64,000 nt of DNA from Yoonia maritima (GTDB lineage: Bacteria > Pseudomonadota > Alphaproteobacteria > Rhodobacterales > Rhodobacteraceae), in NCBI RefSeq assembly GCF_003003285.1, contig NZ_PVTP01000008.1:1-64000 (forward strand), given 5' to 3'. How positions within the stretch are numbered: the stretch's first letter is position 1; the number at the start of each line of letters is the position of its first letter. The notes beneath the pieces were generated by a model. The model did no database searches, was not told the origin of the DNA, and was given only the letters and a program-made list of their open reading frames with translations. This document shows, piece after piece, positions 44,422 to 55,700 of this stretch. The translations under genes and the position numbers were made by a program.

Positions 44422-45530
44422 GTCATGATCTCGGCCAGCCAATCGGCGAATTTATTGGGGGTCATTGCGCCGACGTGCATTCCTAGGTCAGCGGCCCGCC
44501 CCGCGATTGTTCCATCAAAGTAAGGTGCGGATTGGTCATCTAGTGCGACCAGCCCGACCATGCGCACGCGGGCTTCGGCCATGCGGGCAAGGGCGGCGTA
44601 TAATGTGCGTGGTGATGCGCCCTCGGCGAAATCACTGATCAGCGCAAAGACAGTGCGTTCGGGGTCTTGGATGAAGTCTTCGCAATAGGTGACAGCGCGG
44701 CCGATATTGGTGCCGCCGCCCAGTTGCACGGATAGTAACGTATCCAAAGGATCGGTCAGTTTGTCGGACACGTCGATGATTGACGTATCAAACAGCACCA
44801 TTTTCACAGTGATTCCGGGCAGGCCGCATAGGATTGCGGCCATGACCGCCGAATGGATCACACTGTCGGTCATCGACCCTGATTGATCGACGCATAGCAC
44901 AACAGTCCACGGCAGTTTCCGTTTCTCGCGGCTATTAAACCGCAGTGTTTGCGCGATAATACGGCTCGTTTCAGGGTCATAGGTTTTCAGGTTTTCGCGT
45001 AGCGTGTTGCGCCAGTCGAAATTCGCGGCAGATGGGATATTTGACCGCCGAAATCTATTGCGTCGCCCGGAAAACGCCCGCATCACATCGTGCCGCAACC
45101 GTTCCATGATATCGCGTATGATTTTATCGGCGACCTCGCGTAATTTGGCCCGGATCGCAGGGTCGGCGCGGTCATGATAACCTAACAAAACCTTAAGCAG
45201 GTCTTGGTTTGGTTCCAGACTTTCCAGCGTTTTAGGATCTTTGAGCAGGTCAGTCAGCCCGTACCGGTCAAGCGCGTGTCCTTGCAGGGTTTCAAACACG
45301 GTGTTTGGGAACAGGCCCTTGGCCTTGCCCAGCCACGTCAACGCCTGCATTTGTGTCGGATCAAGCGACCCTGCGCCGCGATCTCGTTCAAGTCCGCGTT
45401 GATCATATTCGCGTGCATAAAGGTAATCGAGCGCCTGATCCATTTTCTGGTCTTGGCCGCCAAGCCCGCCCAAATTGTCTTTGGCATAGCGACCTAAGGC
45501 AAGCCGCCAGCGGCGTGTTCCTTCGGTCAT
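44418..45530 (-). CDS. VWA (von Willebrand A) domain protein (YehP/CoxE-like)
   Basis: A 370-residue protein with a C-terminal VWA domain (about 175-370) carrying a complete metal-ion-dependent adhesion site: VDQSGSM, the GGGTNI threonine and LISDFAEG. The N-terminal half is helical and charged. VWA proteins of this sort partner with MoxR-family AAA+ ATPases, here encoded two genes upstream. The ATG at 45528-45530 overlaps the stop of the DUF5682 gene. Confidence 0.88.
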   Translation of the reverse strand: MTEGTRRWRLALGRYAKDNLGGLGGQDQKMDQALDYLYAREYDQRGLERDRGAGSLDPTQMQALTWLGKAKGLFPNTVFETLQGHALDRYGLTDLLKDPKTLESLEPNQDLLKVLLGYHDRADPAIRAKLREVADKIIRDIMERLRHDVMRAFSGRRNRFRRSNIPSAANFDWRNTLRENLKTYDPETSRIIAQTLRFNSREKRKLPWTVVLCVDQSGSMTDSVIHSAVMAAILCGLPGITVKMVLFDTSIIDVSDKLTDPLDTLLSVQLGGGTNIGRAVTYCEDFIQDPERTVFALISDFAEGASPRTLYAALARMAEARVRMVGLVALDDQSAPYFDGTIAGRAADLGMHVGAMTPNKFADWLAEIMT

Positions 45531-47914
45531 GGTGTTATCCAATCGGTCAATCCGTCTGCCAACAGTGACGCGCGCAGGGCTTTTTCGATGGTTAGCCCTT
45601 CGCTAAGGTCGGTTTCTGTGGCCATTGTATTCACGGTGACCAAGCTGCCTGCCTGAACCCCGTGTATCGCCGCCAATTCCCCAGCAAGCCGGTCTGTTTC
45701 GCGTGGATTAAGCCCGGTAAAGGCCAGCCGTAGGTGCGGTAGCAGGTCAAGAAAACGATCTTCGTCGATATTGCACATGAACTGGTCGACAACGGCCAGC
45801 AGCCCGTCAGCGTACCACAACAGGGCCGGGCTGGTGTATAAGATGCCCCGCAGCACCCCGATTTGATCGGCGGTATCAAGGCTAACCCCCGTCAGCCGCC
45901 CTTGCATGATTTGCACCAACGTCGCGGCAGGTCGTGTGCCTGCTTGGACACAGACCGCCAGAACCGCCCCGAGGATCACAGGATTTTCGGTGTAGATCGC
46001 AACCCGGTCTAACGCTTCGTCCAAAAGTGACCGATCTAGCCCGATGCTGTCGCAATCACGCAGGATTTCATTCACCATGCGCAGCGCGTCTAGCCGTTCT
46101 TGGGTGTCGTCGTCAGATGTGTTTGGAAGGTCATCGCAAAGATACACCAATCGCCCATAAGCCGCGTTGACCAATTGCCGCAGATCAAGCGTATCGGGCG
46201 CACCAAGCGGCCCAGCGGATTGCAGCACGAACATCAAACGCCTTAGCGCGGCGGTTACTGAGGCGAATGTGCCGTGGTTTTGGATATCGTTGCCAAGCTG
46301 TTCGACAAACGGCCCAAGCTGCGCACCAAGCCCGGCCAGCAGCCCACGCGACAGCAAGTCAATCAGCGCCGGTAGGTCGCGAGCGCGCCCATCTTCGATC
46401 AAAGTGGCCCGTTGCCTGTATAACAGCGCGAGGCAGGCATTGGGGAGTTCATCGCCCAAGACAGCTTGTTCGATCAGCTGGCCTTCGGTTTGGGGGGACC
46501 ATGCGTATTGCCATTCTTCGAACAACAGTTCTATGCGGCTACCGGTCAGGTAATCTGGCCCGACGATCCGAGTCGCGAAACTGGGGCACAGTAGTTGCAT
46601 CGCGTGAAAGAACCGTGATGCGGCAAGATGCGTATCGTTCCGCCGGATATCCAATTTGCGCCTGCGTTGCGCACTATCGCTTAGATCCAAACGGTAGGTG
46701 CGTGCGCGGCGGCGTATGTCTTCGACCAATGGCGGCGATCCCGCGGAAACGGGGACATCGCCCAGCTTATCACCGCAAAGGAACGTCAGAAACCGGGTTG
46801 TCCAGATGTCTTGGGCGGTGGTTTCGCCTTTGATCAACGCAGTGCGGATGCCGTCGATCAGATCATGACGCAGTGCACCGGGCCGCCCACGTAAAATTGC
46901 GAGCGATTCAGCCGCGCGGACGGCTTCGACCTGAGAGGGGAGGGGAACTTGGTGGCCTTCGGCACGCATTTGGGTGGCGAATTCTGTTAGAATATCGACG
47001 CCAAGTGTCCGCCATGTATTCGGACCGGTCTGAATGTCGGCCCGTTCCCACATTTGCTGGTAATACCCCGGCTGCGGTAGACCCGCAGCATAGCCGTTCA
47101 GGGCGTCCATCGCCCGAAATCCATATCGGATGAGGTAGCTATCGGTTTTGCCATTGGGTTTTTCAAGGGCGGGCAGGTCGTCAAGCGCACCAACAAGCGC
47201 AGGCGCGTGAAATCCGCCAACCACCACCACAACCGGCCCACCACGCGAGAGCGCCTTTTTGACGGCGCGCGCCATGTGGGATTCACGATTGGTATCGCCG
47301 GTTTCCGTGATTTGGCTTTCGGGGGTCGCTGCACGGATACCCGCGCAATAGACACCGACATCACCGAAAAAGCTGCGCCAATCTGGATTGCCAAGCCGGG
47401 TTTCAAACAGGTGGTCCCAAAGTTCGAACCCATCCCGGCACCCCGTCGCACGTGCCAATGCAGTGGTGTAGTCATTGCTGTTGAACCGTTGTTCGTCCAT
47501 CAATGATGTGGGCTCGACGCCGTCAAGTTGACCACGCATTGCTTTGTCAGCCGCAGGCGCGTCGATGAAGTGCAGGTCTGCCCCAACCTCTTGACCGGTT
47601 TGGAGTGCGACGTATTCAGGGGAATGGTCGCAAAACGGGTAATAGCCCGCGACGCGCCCCCGTTCGCCAGCGTTATCGACCAATGCGACAAGCGCGACAG
47701 GTGGTTTCGTCGTAGGGTCCAGCAAAAGCGGGATTTTATCGGCGAAATCTGATGGAGCCTCGATCAAGATTTGGCTGGGTTTTATGTCGCGGATCAGTGC
47801 GCGCAGCGCCCATGCGCATGCGGGCGAATGGTGCCGGATTGGCACGACATAAAGCCCCCGATCCGGTTGAAATAGATCAGAGCGCAGCTGTGCGAATGTA
47901 TCCCGATCAGTCAC
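45527..47914 (-). CDS. DUF5682-type protein (YehM-like)
   Basis: A 795-residue protein of unknown biochemical function. The N-terminal third reads VVPIRHHSPACAWALRALI, IEAPSDFADKIPLLL and VVVVVGGFHAPAL, segments characteristic of this family and partly reminiscent of TraB/ChaN-like haem- or metal-binding folds, which is only a suggestion. The C-terminal part is helical and repeat-like. A GTG at 47912-47914 is taken as start because it overlaps the stop of the MoxR gene by 8 bp. Sits between MoxR and VWA genes in the operon. Confidence 0.78.
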   Translation of the reverse strand: MTDRDTFAQLRSDLFQPDRGLYVVPIRHHSPACAWALRALIRDIKPSQILIEAPSDFADKIPLLLDPTTKPPVALVALVDNAGERGRVAGYYPFCDHSPEYVALQTGQEVGADLHFIDAPAADKAMRGQLDGVEPTSLMDEQRFNSNDYTTALARATGCRDGFELWDHLFETRLGNPDWRSFFGDVGVYCAGIRAATPESQITETGDTNRESHMARAVKKALSRGGPVVVVVGGFHAPALVGALDDLPALEKPNGKTDSYLIRYGFRAMDALNGYAAGLPQPGYYQQMWERADIQTGPNTWRTLGVDILTEFATQMRAEGHQVPLPSQVEAVRAAESLAILRGRPGALRHDLIDGIRTALIKGETTAQDIWTTRFLTFLCGDKLGDVPVSAGSPPLVEDIRRRARTYRLDLSDSAQRRRKLDIRRNDTHLAASRFFHAMQLLCPSFATRIVGPDYLTGSRIELLFEEWQYAWSPQTEGQLIEQAVLGDELPNACLALLYRQRATLIEDGRARDLPALIDLLSRGLLAGLGAQLGPFVEQLGNDIQNHGTFASVTAALRRLMFVLQSAGPLGAPDTLDLRQLVNAAYGRLVYLCDDLPNTSDDDTQERLDALRMVNEILRDCDSIGLDRSLLDEALDRVAIYTENPVILGAVLAVCVQAGTRPAATLVQIMQGRLTGVSLDTADQIGVLRGILYTSPALLWYADGLLAVVDQFMCNIDEDRFLDLLPHLRLAFTGLNPRETDRLAGELAAIHGVQAGSLVTVNTMATETDLSEGLTIEKALRASLLADGLTDWITP

Positions 47915-48998
47915 GCAGGCTTTCTTTGGCTGATTTATAGAATGCGGCCCATGTGCGCGATGTCCGTGACCGTGGTTTGGCGATTTGATCAACGTAGGCG
48001 CGCAGTTTGCGGGCGTCTTCGGGGTCGTCTTTGAACACCGTCCCGCCCAATTGCCGCGCGATATGACCTGCGGTCAGGGTGCCATTGTCCAGATAGGCGG
48101 CTTCTAACGCGGCGGCGTGGGTCACGTTGACAGCCTCGGCTGTGGACATGACGCTGTTGGGGACTGCGACGCTTGCCCCGTCGGCGGTGGTGCCTGTGCG
48201 CAAATCACGAAACACGGCGACAACCAGATCCAGCACATCGGGCGAAAGCGCTGGCGACACTGGGTTTTCGGCCATCCGTTCGGCCACCTGACGGTTAATC
48301 AGTTCTTTTTCAAACTGCGCATCGGCGATGGGTTTGACGGTTTCAAAGTTAAACCGACGTTTCAAAGCCGACGACATGTCGTGCACGCCGCGGTCGCGCA
48401 GGTTGGCGGTGCCGATCAGGTTGAACCCTGGAATGGCACGGCTTTCGACTTGGGGGCCAAGTTCGGGGATCGCCACCGTTTTTTCCGACATCAGCGAAAT
48501 GATCGCGTCTTGGACTTCCGGGGCGCAACGGGTCAATTCTTCGATCCGGGCGATTTGGCCACCGCGCATCGCGCTCAGGATTGGGGATGGGATGAGCGCG
48601 CGTTCGGATGGGCCTTCGGCGAGCAACAACGCATAGTTCCAGCCATAGCGCAGGTGATCTTCGATAATGCCAGCCGACCCTTGCACCACTAGTTTGGATG
48701 TGCCGCCGATTGCGGCGGCAAGCAGTTCCGACAGTAGCGATTTCGCGGTGCCGGGTTCACCGACAAGCATAAGCCCCTGATGCCCCATGAGCGACACGAT
48801 GCAACGATCAACCAAAGGATCATCGCCAAAGAATTTTTGCCGTACGTCCAAGGCTTTGTCGCCTAGGATAAAGCGACGGACCGCGCGCGGTGAAAGGTGC
48901 CAACCGTTTGGTTTTGGGTCTGTGTCCGCAGCCAAAAGACGAGCGATTTCATCGCCATATCGAATTTCAGCGGGCGCGCGTTGTGTTTGTTCTACCAT
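47907..48998 (-). CDS. MoxR-family AAA+ ATPase (YehL-like)
   Basis: A 363-residue AAA+ protein with GEPGTAKS (Walker A), ARIEELTR (Walker B region), NLIGTANLRD (sensor 1) and SALKRRFNFE (arginine finger region). MoxR ATPases act with VWA proteins as chaperone- or remodelling-type machines. The ATG at 48996-48998 lies inside the stop region of the upstream DUF4132 gene, so translation is coupled. Confidence 0.88.
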   Translation of the reverse strand: MVEQTQRAPAEIRYGDEIARLLAADTDPKPNGWHLSPRAVRRFILGDKALDVRQKFFGDDPLVDRCIVSLMGHQGLMLVGEPGTAKSLLSELLAAAIGGTSKLVVQGSAGIIEDHLRYGWNYALLLAEGPSERALIPSPILSAMRGGQIARIEELTRCAPEVQDAIISLMSEKTVAIPELGPQVESRAIPGFNLIGTANLRDRGVHDMSSALKRRFNFETVKPIADAQFEKELINRQVAERMAENPVSPALSPDVLDLVVAVFRDLRTGTTADGASVAVPNSVMSTAEAVNVTHAAALEAAYLDNGTLTAGHIARQLGGTVFKDDPEDARKLRAYVDQIAKPRSRTSRTWAAFYKSAKESLRD

Positions 48999-51900
48999 TG
49001 CGTATTTTTTTCCCAATCGGGGTCATGGGCGCCTTTGGCAGCCATTGCATGCAGGTCGTTCCAACATTCTGATAGCAGAACGGGGGGCACTTCGGACAGT
49101 TTGACCTTTTTCCCGTAACGCCCGCCTTCTTTTTCGAACCCAAGTGAAATAATCGCGACGTTGCGGTTTTCTTCGGGAAGGAAGTTCCCGGTGAATTCAA
49201 TGATAGCTGTCAAACCGACGCCTTTGAAAGATTTCTGGTAGCCGTAGAACCAGCCACCGTCCTGGGTTCCGCAACGTTCGTAGCCCAGTTTCGACGCCGC
49301 GCCGCGAATGGCAAAGCTTTCTGTTACCCAGCCCTTGCGATCGTTGATCTCGGTTTTGTCTTTTTGGTCGTCAGGGAGCCGCAGCAAGCTGCGCCCGAAT
49401 TGCGCGAACAACGGTTTGATTTCATAATCTTTCAGGTGGGCCGCCCATTGATCGGCCTCGCTTTCGGATAGTGTCGCGCCATGTGCCAGACGGATGCCCG
49501 CAAATGCGCTGATATCGACTTCGTTATCTTCGGCATCGGTAAATTCACCCTCTGCCGTGGGGCGGAAATTTTGCAGAACGGTATTGTTGGAATCCAATCC
49601 TTGCCAAACGACCCTTTCAATCAGCCGTCGCATGACGGGATGATCGTGAAAATCGCGGGTCCAATCTGTCAGCGGCCATACCCGTTCACCACATAGCGCC
49701 TCGTAGAGGCGGGCGGTTTGCATGGTGATGACTTGCTTGAGTTCCTTTTTCGACGCGGTGATCTGCTTTTTCGAGGCTTTGGTTGCTTCGTCTTTACCGG
49801 TGGACAGGGCTTTTACGATTTTGCCGTCCGGGTTTTTCAGGACAAAGGTCAAATCATCGCCAAGCGTCGCCCGGTATAGTTTTTCATCCTCTCCGCAGGT
49901 CAGATCAAGATTGCCATCGTCATCTAATCCCGCGGTTGGGATTGTTCTGTCACCCAGTTCATTAAGCGACCAGTTCATTTTGTCTGCGACCGCCTGAACG
50001 AGGTCGCCTGCAAATTTTTGGACGCCCTTTTGTTTCAGTCGGGTTGCGGCGGCGATGACGACTTGAAGCGATACAGGATCACCTTTGTGGGCAAGGACCT
50101 CTAGCAGGGATGAGGCTTGGGATGTGCGCGAACCGTGGTTGCGCAAGTATGCGCGGACTTGGTCGGCTGCGACCTGTGAAGGCACCCTTGACGTTAGCCC
50201 AAGGATACCTTTGGTTGCGGTTCCTGTATTTTGGTATTGTGATTTTATCGCATTGCGTAGCTGCGCGAATGCTTGCGCACGGGTAAAGTTGGGGTTCCAG
50301 CGCTGGTACATTTTAACTTGCACGTCCGCGTTTTTCTCGGCGTATGCGTTTGCTTCTTCGTCAGAAGGCACAAGGGTGTCATAGGCGATCCAGCTATCGA
50401 AGACCCATTTTGAAAACGCCGCAGCGCTGTCCGGCTTAAGCTGATCGAGGTAGATTTCAAACAAGGCGTTGCCACCCGGCTGCTTGAGCTTGAACGCTAA
50501 GAAGATCCACCAACGCAGCACATCGCCCGGAACGGGTTTGCCGTTCTTGAACTTGGCGGCAGGCATGTGATCAAGGTCAAGCCAATCGAGCTTATCAAAT
50601 TTGGCTTTCTTCAAGCCAGCTTCCGCCTCGCGGATTAGGACAGTTGGACCGACATATGAATCCAGTGGTTCGCCCAGTTGTTTTAGCGCGGTCAGGATCG
50701 CGGCCTTGGCGATTTCGCTTTTCTCTTTCTTTAGCTGGGTCTTGAGCGCAGGAATTGCAGCGGTGTCTTCACGTGCGGCAAGCCATTCGGCGGCACCTTT
50801 GCGGATTGCCTGTCTGCTGTCGTTGAGCAATGTGAGCAGGCGATCGGTCACTTGGGGGACGTCGTTTAGCAAAGCGCGCGCTTCGGCCTTGCCGGCTTTG
50901 CGTTCTCCGGTTGCAATTTCAAGCAAGGGTGCGAAATAGCGCATCGGTGTTTTGGGCATGCGGGCCAAGTAGCCAATGGCAATCACATGGCCAAGACCGC
51001 CAAATTCAGATGCGCGCACGCCCAGTGCTTCGTCGAGCACATCAAAGTTGTCCGCAAGATAAGGCCAGACTGCGTTGACCGGTAAATCATGCGGGTTAGG
51101 TGCGGCATACATTTCTGCTGGCATCATCATCCGCAGCAGATCGCCTTTGATTGCTTTGCGCGTGACCGATTTGTTCCAGTCACCGATTTTCACTTCTACC
51201 TGTAGTTCTTGCCACAGATCGTCCAACGCGCGCAGGTCTGCGGTGTCAGTCGCAAGGTAGCTGTTGATTGCTGATGTTATGGCGCCGCTCTGGTGCTGGC
51301 TCAGCATGAAACGCGCATTGTAGAGCGACCCGATTGCCAAAGTCAGTGCAGGTTTTTGTGCTAGGCCTGCCATCTTTCCCTTTAGCCATTCTTCGGCATT
51401 TCGGTTTAGAAAACTTAACAGGTCATGAGAACGACTGCTCGGCAGCTTGGCTGTGGTTAAGAACGTTTCGGCTTGGCCGATTAATTCTGATTTTAGCAGC
51501 GGTTGCTGGTATCTGAAATTCTTTGCTTTGTTATCGGCGTTGCGCGCTTTGATCTTTTCGTTTGCCGCGACCAGCGCCGTTTTTAGTAGTTTGCGGTCGT
51601 CGTTGGTAATTGTGATGCCGGGTCCATCGGTCAACGAGCGGGGCGCAGGAATATCGATGCGGGTTCCGTCAATTGCGGTGTATCCGGTGGCGTCATCGGC
51701 GGCTTGCCCGGATTCACTGGTCATTTCAGCCGCAGAGAATGCGTTTTCGATCATGGCGACGATGCGCGCTGTTTTTTCTGTTTTCGCATGGGCGCGTAGT
51801 GCTTGTGTGGCAGTATCTGTGCCCAACCCAAGCAAGACTTCGACCATGCCGGTCCGCGCGCCGACGGCCCCTTTGCTTAGCTGTTCGATCGCCATGGGTT

Positions 51901-52711
51901 CGATGATATTCGCGGGGACATCACGGAGTGCGTTAACGGCGGCTTCGCGGACAGCGCGGGAACTGTCGCCCACACGCGATAGGACGCACCCAAGAAACGG
52001 TTCTTGCTGCGTGAGTTTCCATTTGTGCAGTGAATTGACGAAAATCGTGCGGCCCTTCGCGGGTGATTTTGTGATGCCTTTGATCGCATCCTCTGGATGG
52101 GATTTGACCAATGTGCTGGGGTCCAGCAGCTCGCGAAAGGCGCGGGCTTGTACTGAGACGTAGTCGTCGTTTTCCCAGTATAGCAATTCAAATAGCTGGG
52201 CTGTTGTGCCACCACAGGCCTGCGCCATCGGGATTAGCTGATCGCGAGTAAGCCCCTTTGGCTGTGCTTCGCGTGGTTCATTGTCCCAGCGTCTTGTTGG
52301 GGAAACTGCGCCGAGCGCTGTTTCGGTGAACAAAACACGCATGACATCGGGGATCGTTTTAGATCCGAGCGCATGATCCGGCGCACTACCATGTGCCGCT
52401 GTCAGTACTTTTGCGTAACGCACCAGTAGATCACCGTCGAACGGGTCCATATCGATGAAATGATAGGGGCGTTGATCTTGAAGAGCGCTGTTTCCACGGC
52501 TGTATCGATGTGCCCCACATACGTTCAGCTGATCGCCGCCACCCAAAGTGGACAGTGTCGACAGGACAGTTTCGTTTTCGCCCGTCAGGACATAGCTGAC
52601 CGTGCTATCCCCCAATCCCGCCTGCGTCTGATTCAGATGTTCGAGGTCTTGTTTGATGAATTTGGTATGGGAATTGCTGGATGGCAGGAGATTTTTGAGA
52701 AAGGACTTCAT
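48992..52711 (-). CDS. giant DUF4132 protein A (YehI/MolR-like)
   Basis: A 1239-residue protein. A long alpha-helical, HEAT-like repeat region (for example RQAIRKGAAEWLAAREDTAAIPAL around residues 640-660) is followed by a conserved C-terminal DUF4132 module with EIKPLFAQFGRSLLRLP and the final LLSECWNDLHAMAAKG. It is clearly paralogous to the upstream gene product in order and motifs. Function unknown; the family includes E. coli YehI and MolR. It directly precedes and overlaps the MoxR ATPase gene. Confidence 0.85.
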   Translation of the reverse strand: MKSFLKNLLPSSNSHTKFIKQDLEHLNQTQAGLGDSTVSYVLTGENETVLSTLSTLGGGDQLNVCGAHRYSRGNSALQDQRPYHFIDMDPFDGDLLVRYAKVLTAAHGSAPDHALGSKTIPDVMRVLFTETALGAVSPTRRWDNEPREAQPKGLTRDQLIPMAQACGGTTAQLFELLYWENDDYVSVQARAFRELLDPSTLVKSHPEDAIKGITKSPAKGRTIFVNSLHKWKLTQQEPFLGCVLSRVGDSSRAVREAAVNALRDVPANIIEPMAIEQLSKGAVGARTGMVEVLLGLGTDTATQALRAHAKTEKTARIVAMIENAFSAAEMTSESGQAADDATGYTAIDGTRIDIPAPRSLTDGPGITITNDDRKLLKTALVAANEKIKARNADNKAKNFRYQQPLLKSELIGQAETFLTTAKLPSSRSHDLLSFLNRNAEEWLKGKMAGLAQKPALTLAIGSLYNARFMLSQHQSGAITSAINSYLATDTADLRALDDLWQELQVEVKIGDWNKSVTRKAIKGDLLRMMMPAEMYAAPNPHDLPVNAVWPYLADNFDVLDEALGVRASEFGGLGHVIAIGYLARMPKTPMRYFAPLLEIATGERKAGKAEARALLNDVPQVTDRLLTLLNDSRQAIRKGAAEWLAAREDTAAIPALKTQLKKEKSEIAKAAILTALKQLGEPLDSYVGPTVLIREAEAGLKKAKFDKLDWLDLDHMPAAKFKNGKPVPGDVLRWWIFLAFKLKQPGGNALFEIYLDQLKPDSAAAFSKWVFDSWIAYDTLVPSDEEANAYAEKNADVQVKMYQRWNPNFTRAQAFAQLRNAIKSQYQNTGTATKGILGLTSRVPSQVAADQVRAYLRNHGSRTSQASSLLEVLAHKGDPVSLQVVIAAATRLKQKGVQKFAGDLVQAVADKMNWSLNELGDRTIPTAGLDDDGNLDLTCGEDEKLYRATLGDDLTFVLKNPDGKIVKALSTGKDEATKASKKQITASKKELKQVITMQTARLYEALCGERVWPLTDWTRDFHDHPVMRRLIERVVWQGLDSNNTVLQNFRPTAEGEFTDAEDNEVDISAFAGIRLAHGATLSESEADQWAAHLKDYEIKPLFAQFGRSLLRLPDDQKDKTEINDRKGWVTESFAIRGAASKLGYERCGTQDGGWFYGYQKSFKGVGLTAIIEFTGNFLPEENRNVAIISLGFEKEGGRYGKKVKLSEVPPVLLSECWNDLHAMAAKGAHDPDWEKNTQW

Positions 52712-52747
52712 ACGGATACTCAGCTTACACGTTAATTTACCGGCACT

Positions 52748-52783
52748 TTAGCTAACGCTGCCCTAAAGGAAAGCGTTAGCTAA
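52748..52783. repeat. 12-bp hairpin between the two DUF4132 genes
   Basis: TTAGCTAACGCT (52748-52759) and AGCGTTAGCTAA (52772-52783) form a perfect stem with a 12-nt loop in the 80-bp gap. There is no U-run after it on the minus strand, so it is more likely an attenuating or mRNA-stabilising structure than a full terminator. Confidence 0.5.
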
Positions 52784-52791
52784 GGGCGCCA

Positions 52792-55700
52792 TCAGTATAG
52801 GCCTTTTTTCTCCCACTCTGGGTCAAAGGCACCTGATTTTGCCATCTCGTGCATGTCATTCCAGACCTCTGACAGCAGTAGCGCCGGGACTTTTTCCAAA
52901 GTTAACGCACGCCCGCGTCCGCCTTCGCCCATTTGGGTGAATTGCATGTGTCTGATTGCGGCGGGAATGTCATCTTCGCTCACGTAGCTGCCGGTGAAAT
53001 ACAGGTCTGCCCAGATTTGTGCGCCTCTGAATTCTTTGCGGTATGCGTCGAAACCACCCCCGTCGCCGATAGGCGCCCGATCATAGCCTGCCTTTTTGGC
53101 GGCTGACCGCAGTTTGAAGGTGGTCATCAACCAACCTTCGCGGTCGGTCAGTTTGGTATCTTTGCTTTGCGCGTCTGTCAGGGTGCGCACAGGGCGGGAT
53201 ACTTGCGGGAATAGCGGTTTAACCTCAAAGTCCTTAAGATGTTGCAGCCATTCGTTTCTGTCATCTTCGGAGAGGTTGGCCGTATGCGCGATGTCGATTT
53301 TACTGATTGTAGACAGATCAATGTCGTCGCCAGCCGCGTTCACTACTTCGCCTTCGGGGGTAAGCCGTAGCCCGGTGATGAATGCGCCCTTATCGTCCAG
53401 ACCGCGCCAAATGACCCGTTCGGTCAGGCGCTGCATAATCGGATGTTTGGTTAGATCATCCTGCCAAGCCTGCCGTTCCCACGTGCGACTGCTAATCATC
53501 GCGTCGTAAAGCCGGGCCTGCTGTTGGGCATGGGCGGTTTTGATGGTTTTCTTGGCCGCGCTTAGGAGTGATTTGGATTCCTTGGTGTTTGCATCCTTGC
53601 CAGCGGGGATCGATTTCACCTCTTTGCCTTGCGGGTTATACAGTTTGACGGTCAGATCACTGCTTAGCCGCGCTGTATAAGGTTTGGCATCTTCGCCGAC
53701 CTCTAGCAGCATTGTGCCGTCGTCTTCGAACCCGCCTGTGGGGACAGACCGATCGGCCAATTCGTCTTGGGTCCAGCCGCGTGCCTCTGCCAATTGTGAC
53801 ACAAGCGTTTCGGCCAGTTCGCGCACGGTGCGTTGTTTGAACCGGGTTGCGGTCGCGACAAGCACTTGCACCGCGTCTTGGGTTCCCATGCCGTAAAGGG
53901 TTTCGACCAATGCCTTGGCTTGCGATACCCGTTTGCCGTGCTGTTTGAGATATGTTGCGATCAGTGGTCCTGCTTTGGCAGACGTCGCCCGGTGGGCTAG
54001 CGCAAGGATACCTTTGCTGTCCGCCCCAGAGTTGGGATAGCCAGACGACATGCCCCGCAGTATCTGTTCCGCAATCTGTTGTTCCGTGTAGCCGACTTGG
54101 GTCATCCAGCTGCTTTGTTGGGCGACTATACGTTTCGCCATTTCTGCGGCCTTTGTGCGTGCCGCTTCGCCGACAGGGCGGTCGGTATCATAAGACAGCC
54201 AACTGTTAAGGACCCAATCAGCGACTTCGGTCACGCTTTGCGGTGTCATTTGGTCAAAGTACAGGCCAAACAACGGTGACCCGAGCGGCGATTTTAATTT
54301 GAGCGCGAGCCGCAGCCAGCCGTCCAACACAACAGGGTCGGCGGTGGTTTTGTCTTTCCATTTCAGGCTGGGCGCCGTCGACAAAGGAAGCCAGTTCAGT
54401 TTTTCGTTGGGCAGCTTTTCAACAAACTTTTGGGCTTCTTTGATTAGGGCATCGCGACCAAGATATGGCGTTGTATCGCCACCCAATCGCGAAACGGCAG
54501 AAATCAGATCAGCGCGGGCGAGTTCGGATTTTTCGGTTTTCAAACGTTTGGTCAGGGCGGGCAGGGCGGATTTCGCGCCCCGATCAGCCAAGAACCGCGC
54601 CGCGTTTGCGCGGACGGCTTGGCGTTTGTCAGACAAAATGGCGATCAATTGATCATCAATCCCCGGCGCATCAGCAAGCAGTTTTTGCGCAGGTTCACGC
54701 AACCGCGCCCTATCATCTATCGCCACAAATAGCAGCGGTTGCACAAGATCGGCAGGCAGGGACGGAAAGTCAGCGATGACTTCCATAGCGCGTATTGCCG
54801 TTTTGATGTCAGAACCGCGGGGGGGAAGTGCATCAACAATGATGGGTAGGTTTGACGCTGCAATTTCCCAAACGCCCGGCGAGATTGTTGAGGAACCGTA
54901 ATAGTATCTTGGGCGATTGATGACTTCACTTAGATAACGACTAGCATAGGTGAGCTCATTCCCATCACTGGGTGTTTGTATGATGGCTCGGTTTTCTTCG
55001 GCGATCGCGACAACCTGTGAAAAACTGACACGACCATCTGCGATTGCGCTTTGGACATATCTGCTTCGGGGATCGTGGCTGCTCGAAAAAAGTCCCAACA
55101 GTGAATACGATTTATAAGCGGCAAGGTCGATTGCACGGCGTAGCGGAATTTTGTCGAGCGCGGCCTCGATAATGGGGGCGAGCGTATCATCGTATCGGTG
55201 GGGCAGTCCCGGACCAGAACCACGTTTTTCATCCGTTGGTGAACCAACAGGTGTATTCAGGGATTTAAGCCAAGCTGGACCAATTGGAAGGACTTTGTCT
55301 TTGGTCGGTTCGCTGTGTTTTTTGTTTCGCTTGATCCAGTAGTCATAACTGCTTTGGTATCGGGCTTCGGCATCTTGGCGCATCTTTTCTTCGGTGGGAT
55401 GGAACTGTGCGTTAAAGCTTTCGTCGAGAGGGGCGCTGCCGTCGTCAATGAGTTCGATATGCGGTGGCAGCGTGATGTGCGCACCTTGGATATCGATATA
55501 ACCGTTTTCTATGGTATTCGTTTCGACGACCGGTGCCCCGACAAACAGTTCGAGCGCCGTCAGAACAGTTTGGCTTTTCTCGGTATCTTTGTGGGCTTTT
55601 AACATAGCAAGCGCGGAAGGCGTTCCGAGCATACCAAGCACCTGAACACCAAACGCGCGCACTGTCGCCTTTTTTGATTTCAAGGTATCGGCGGCCTTCG

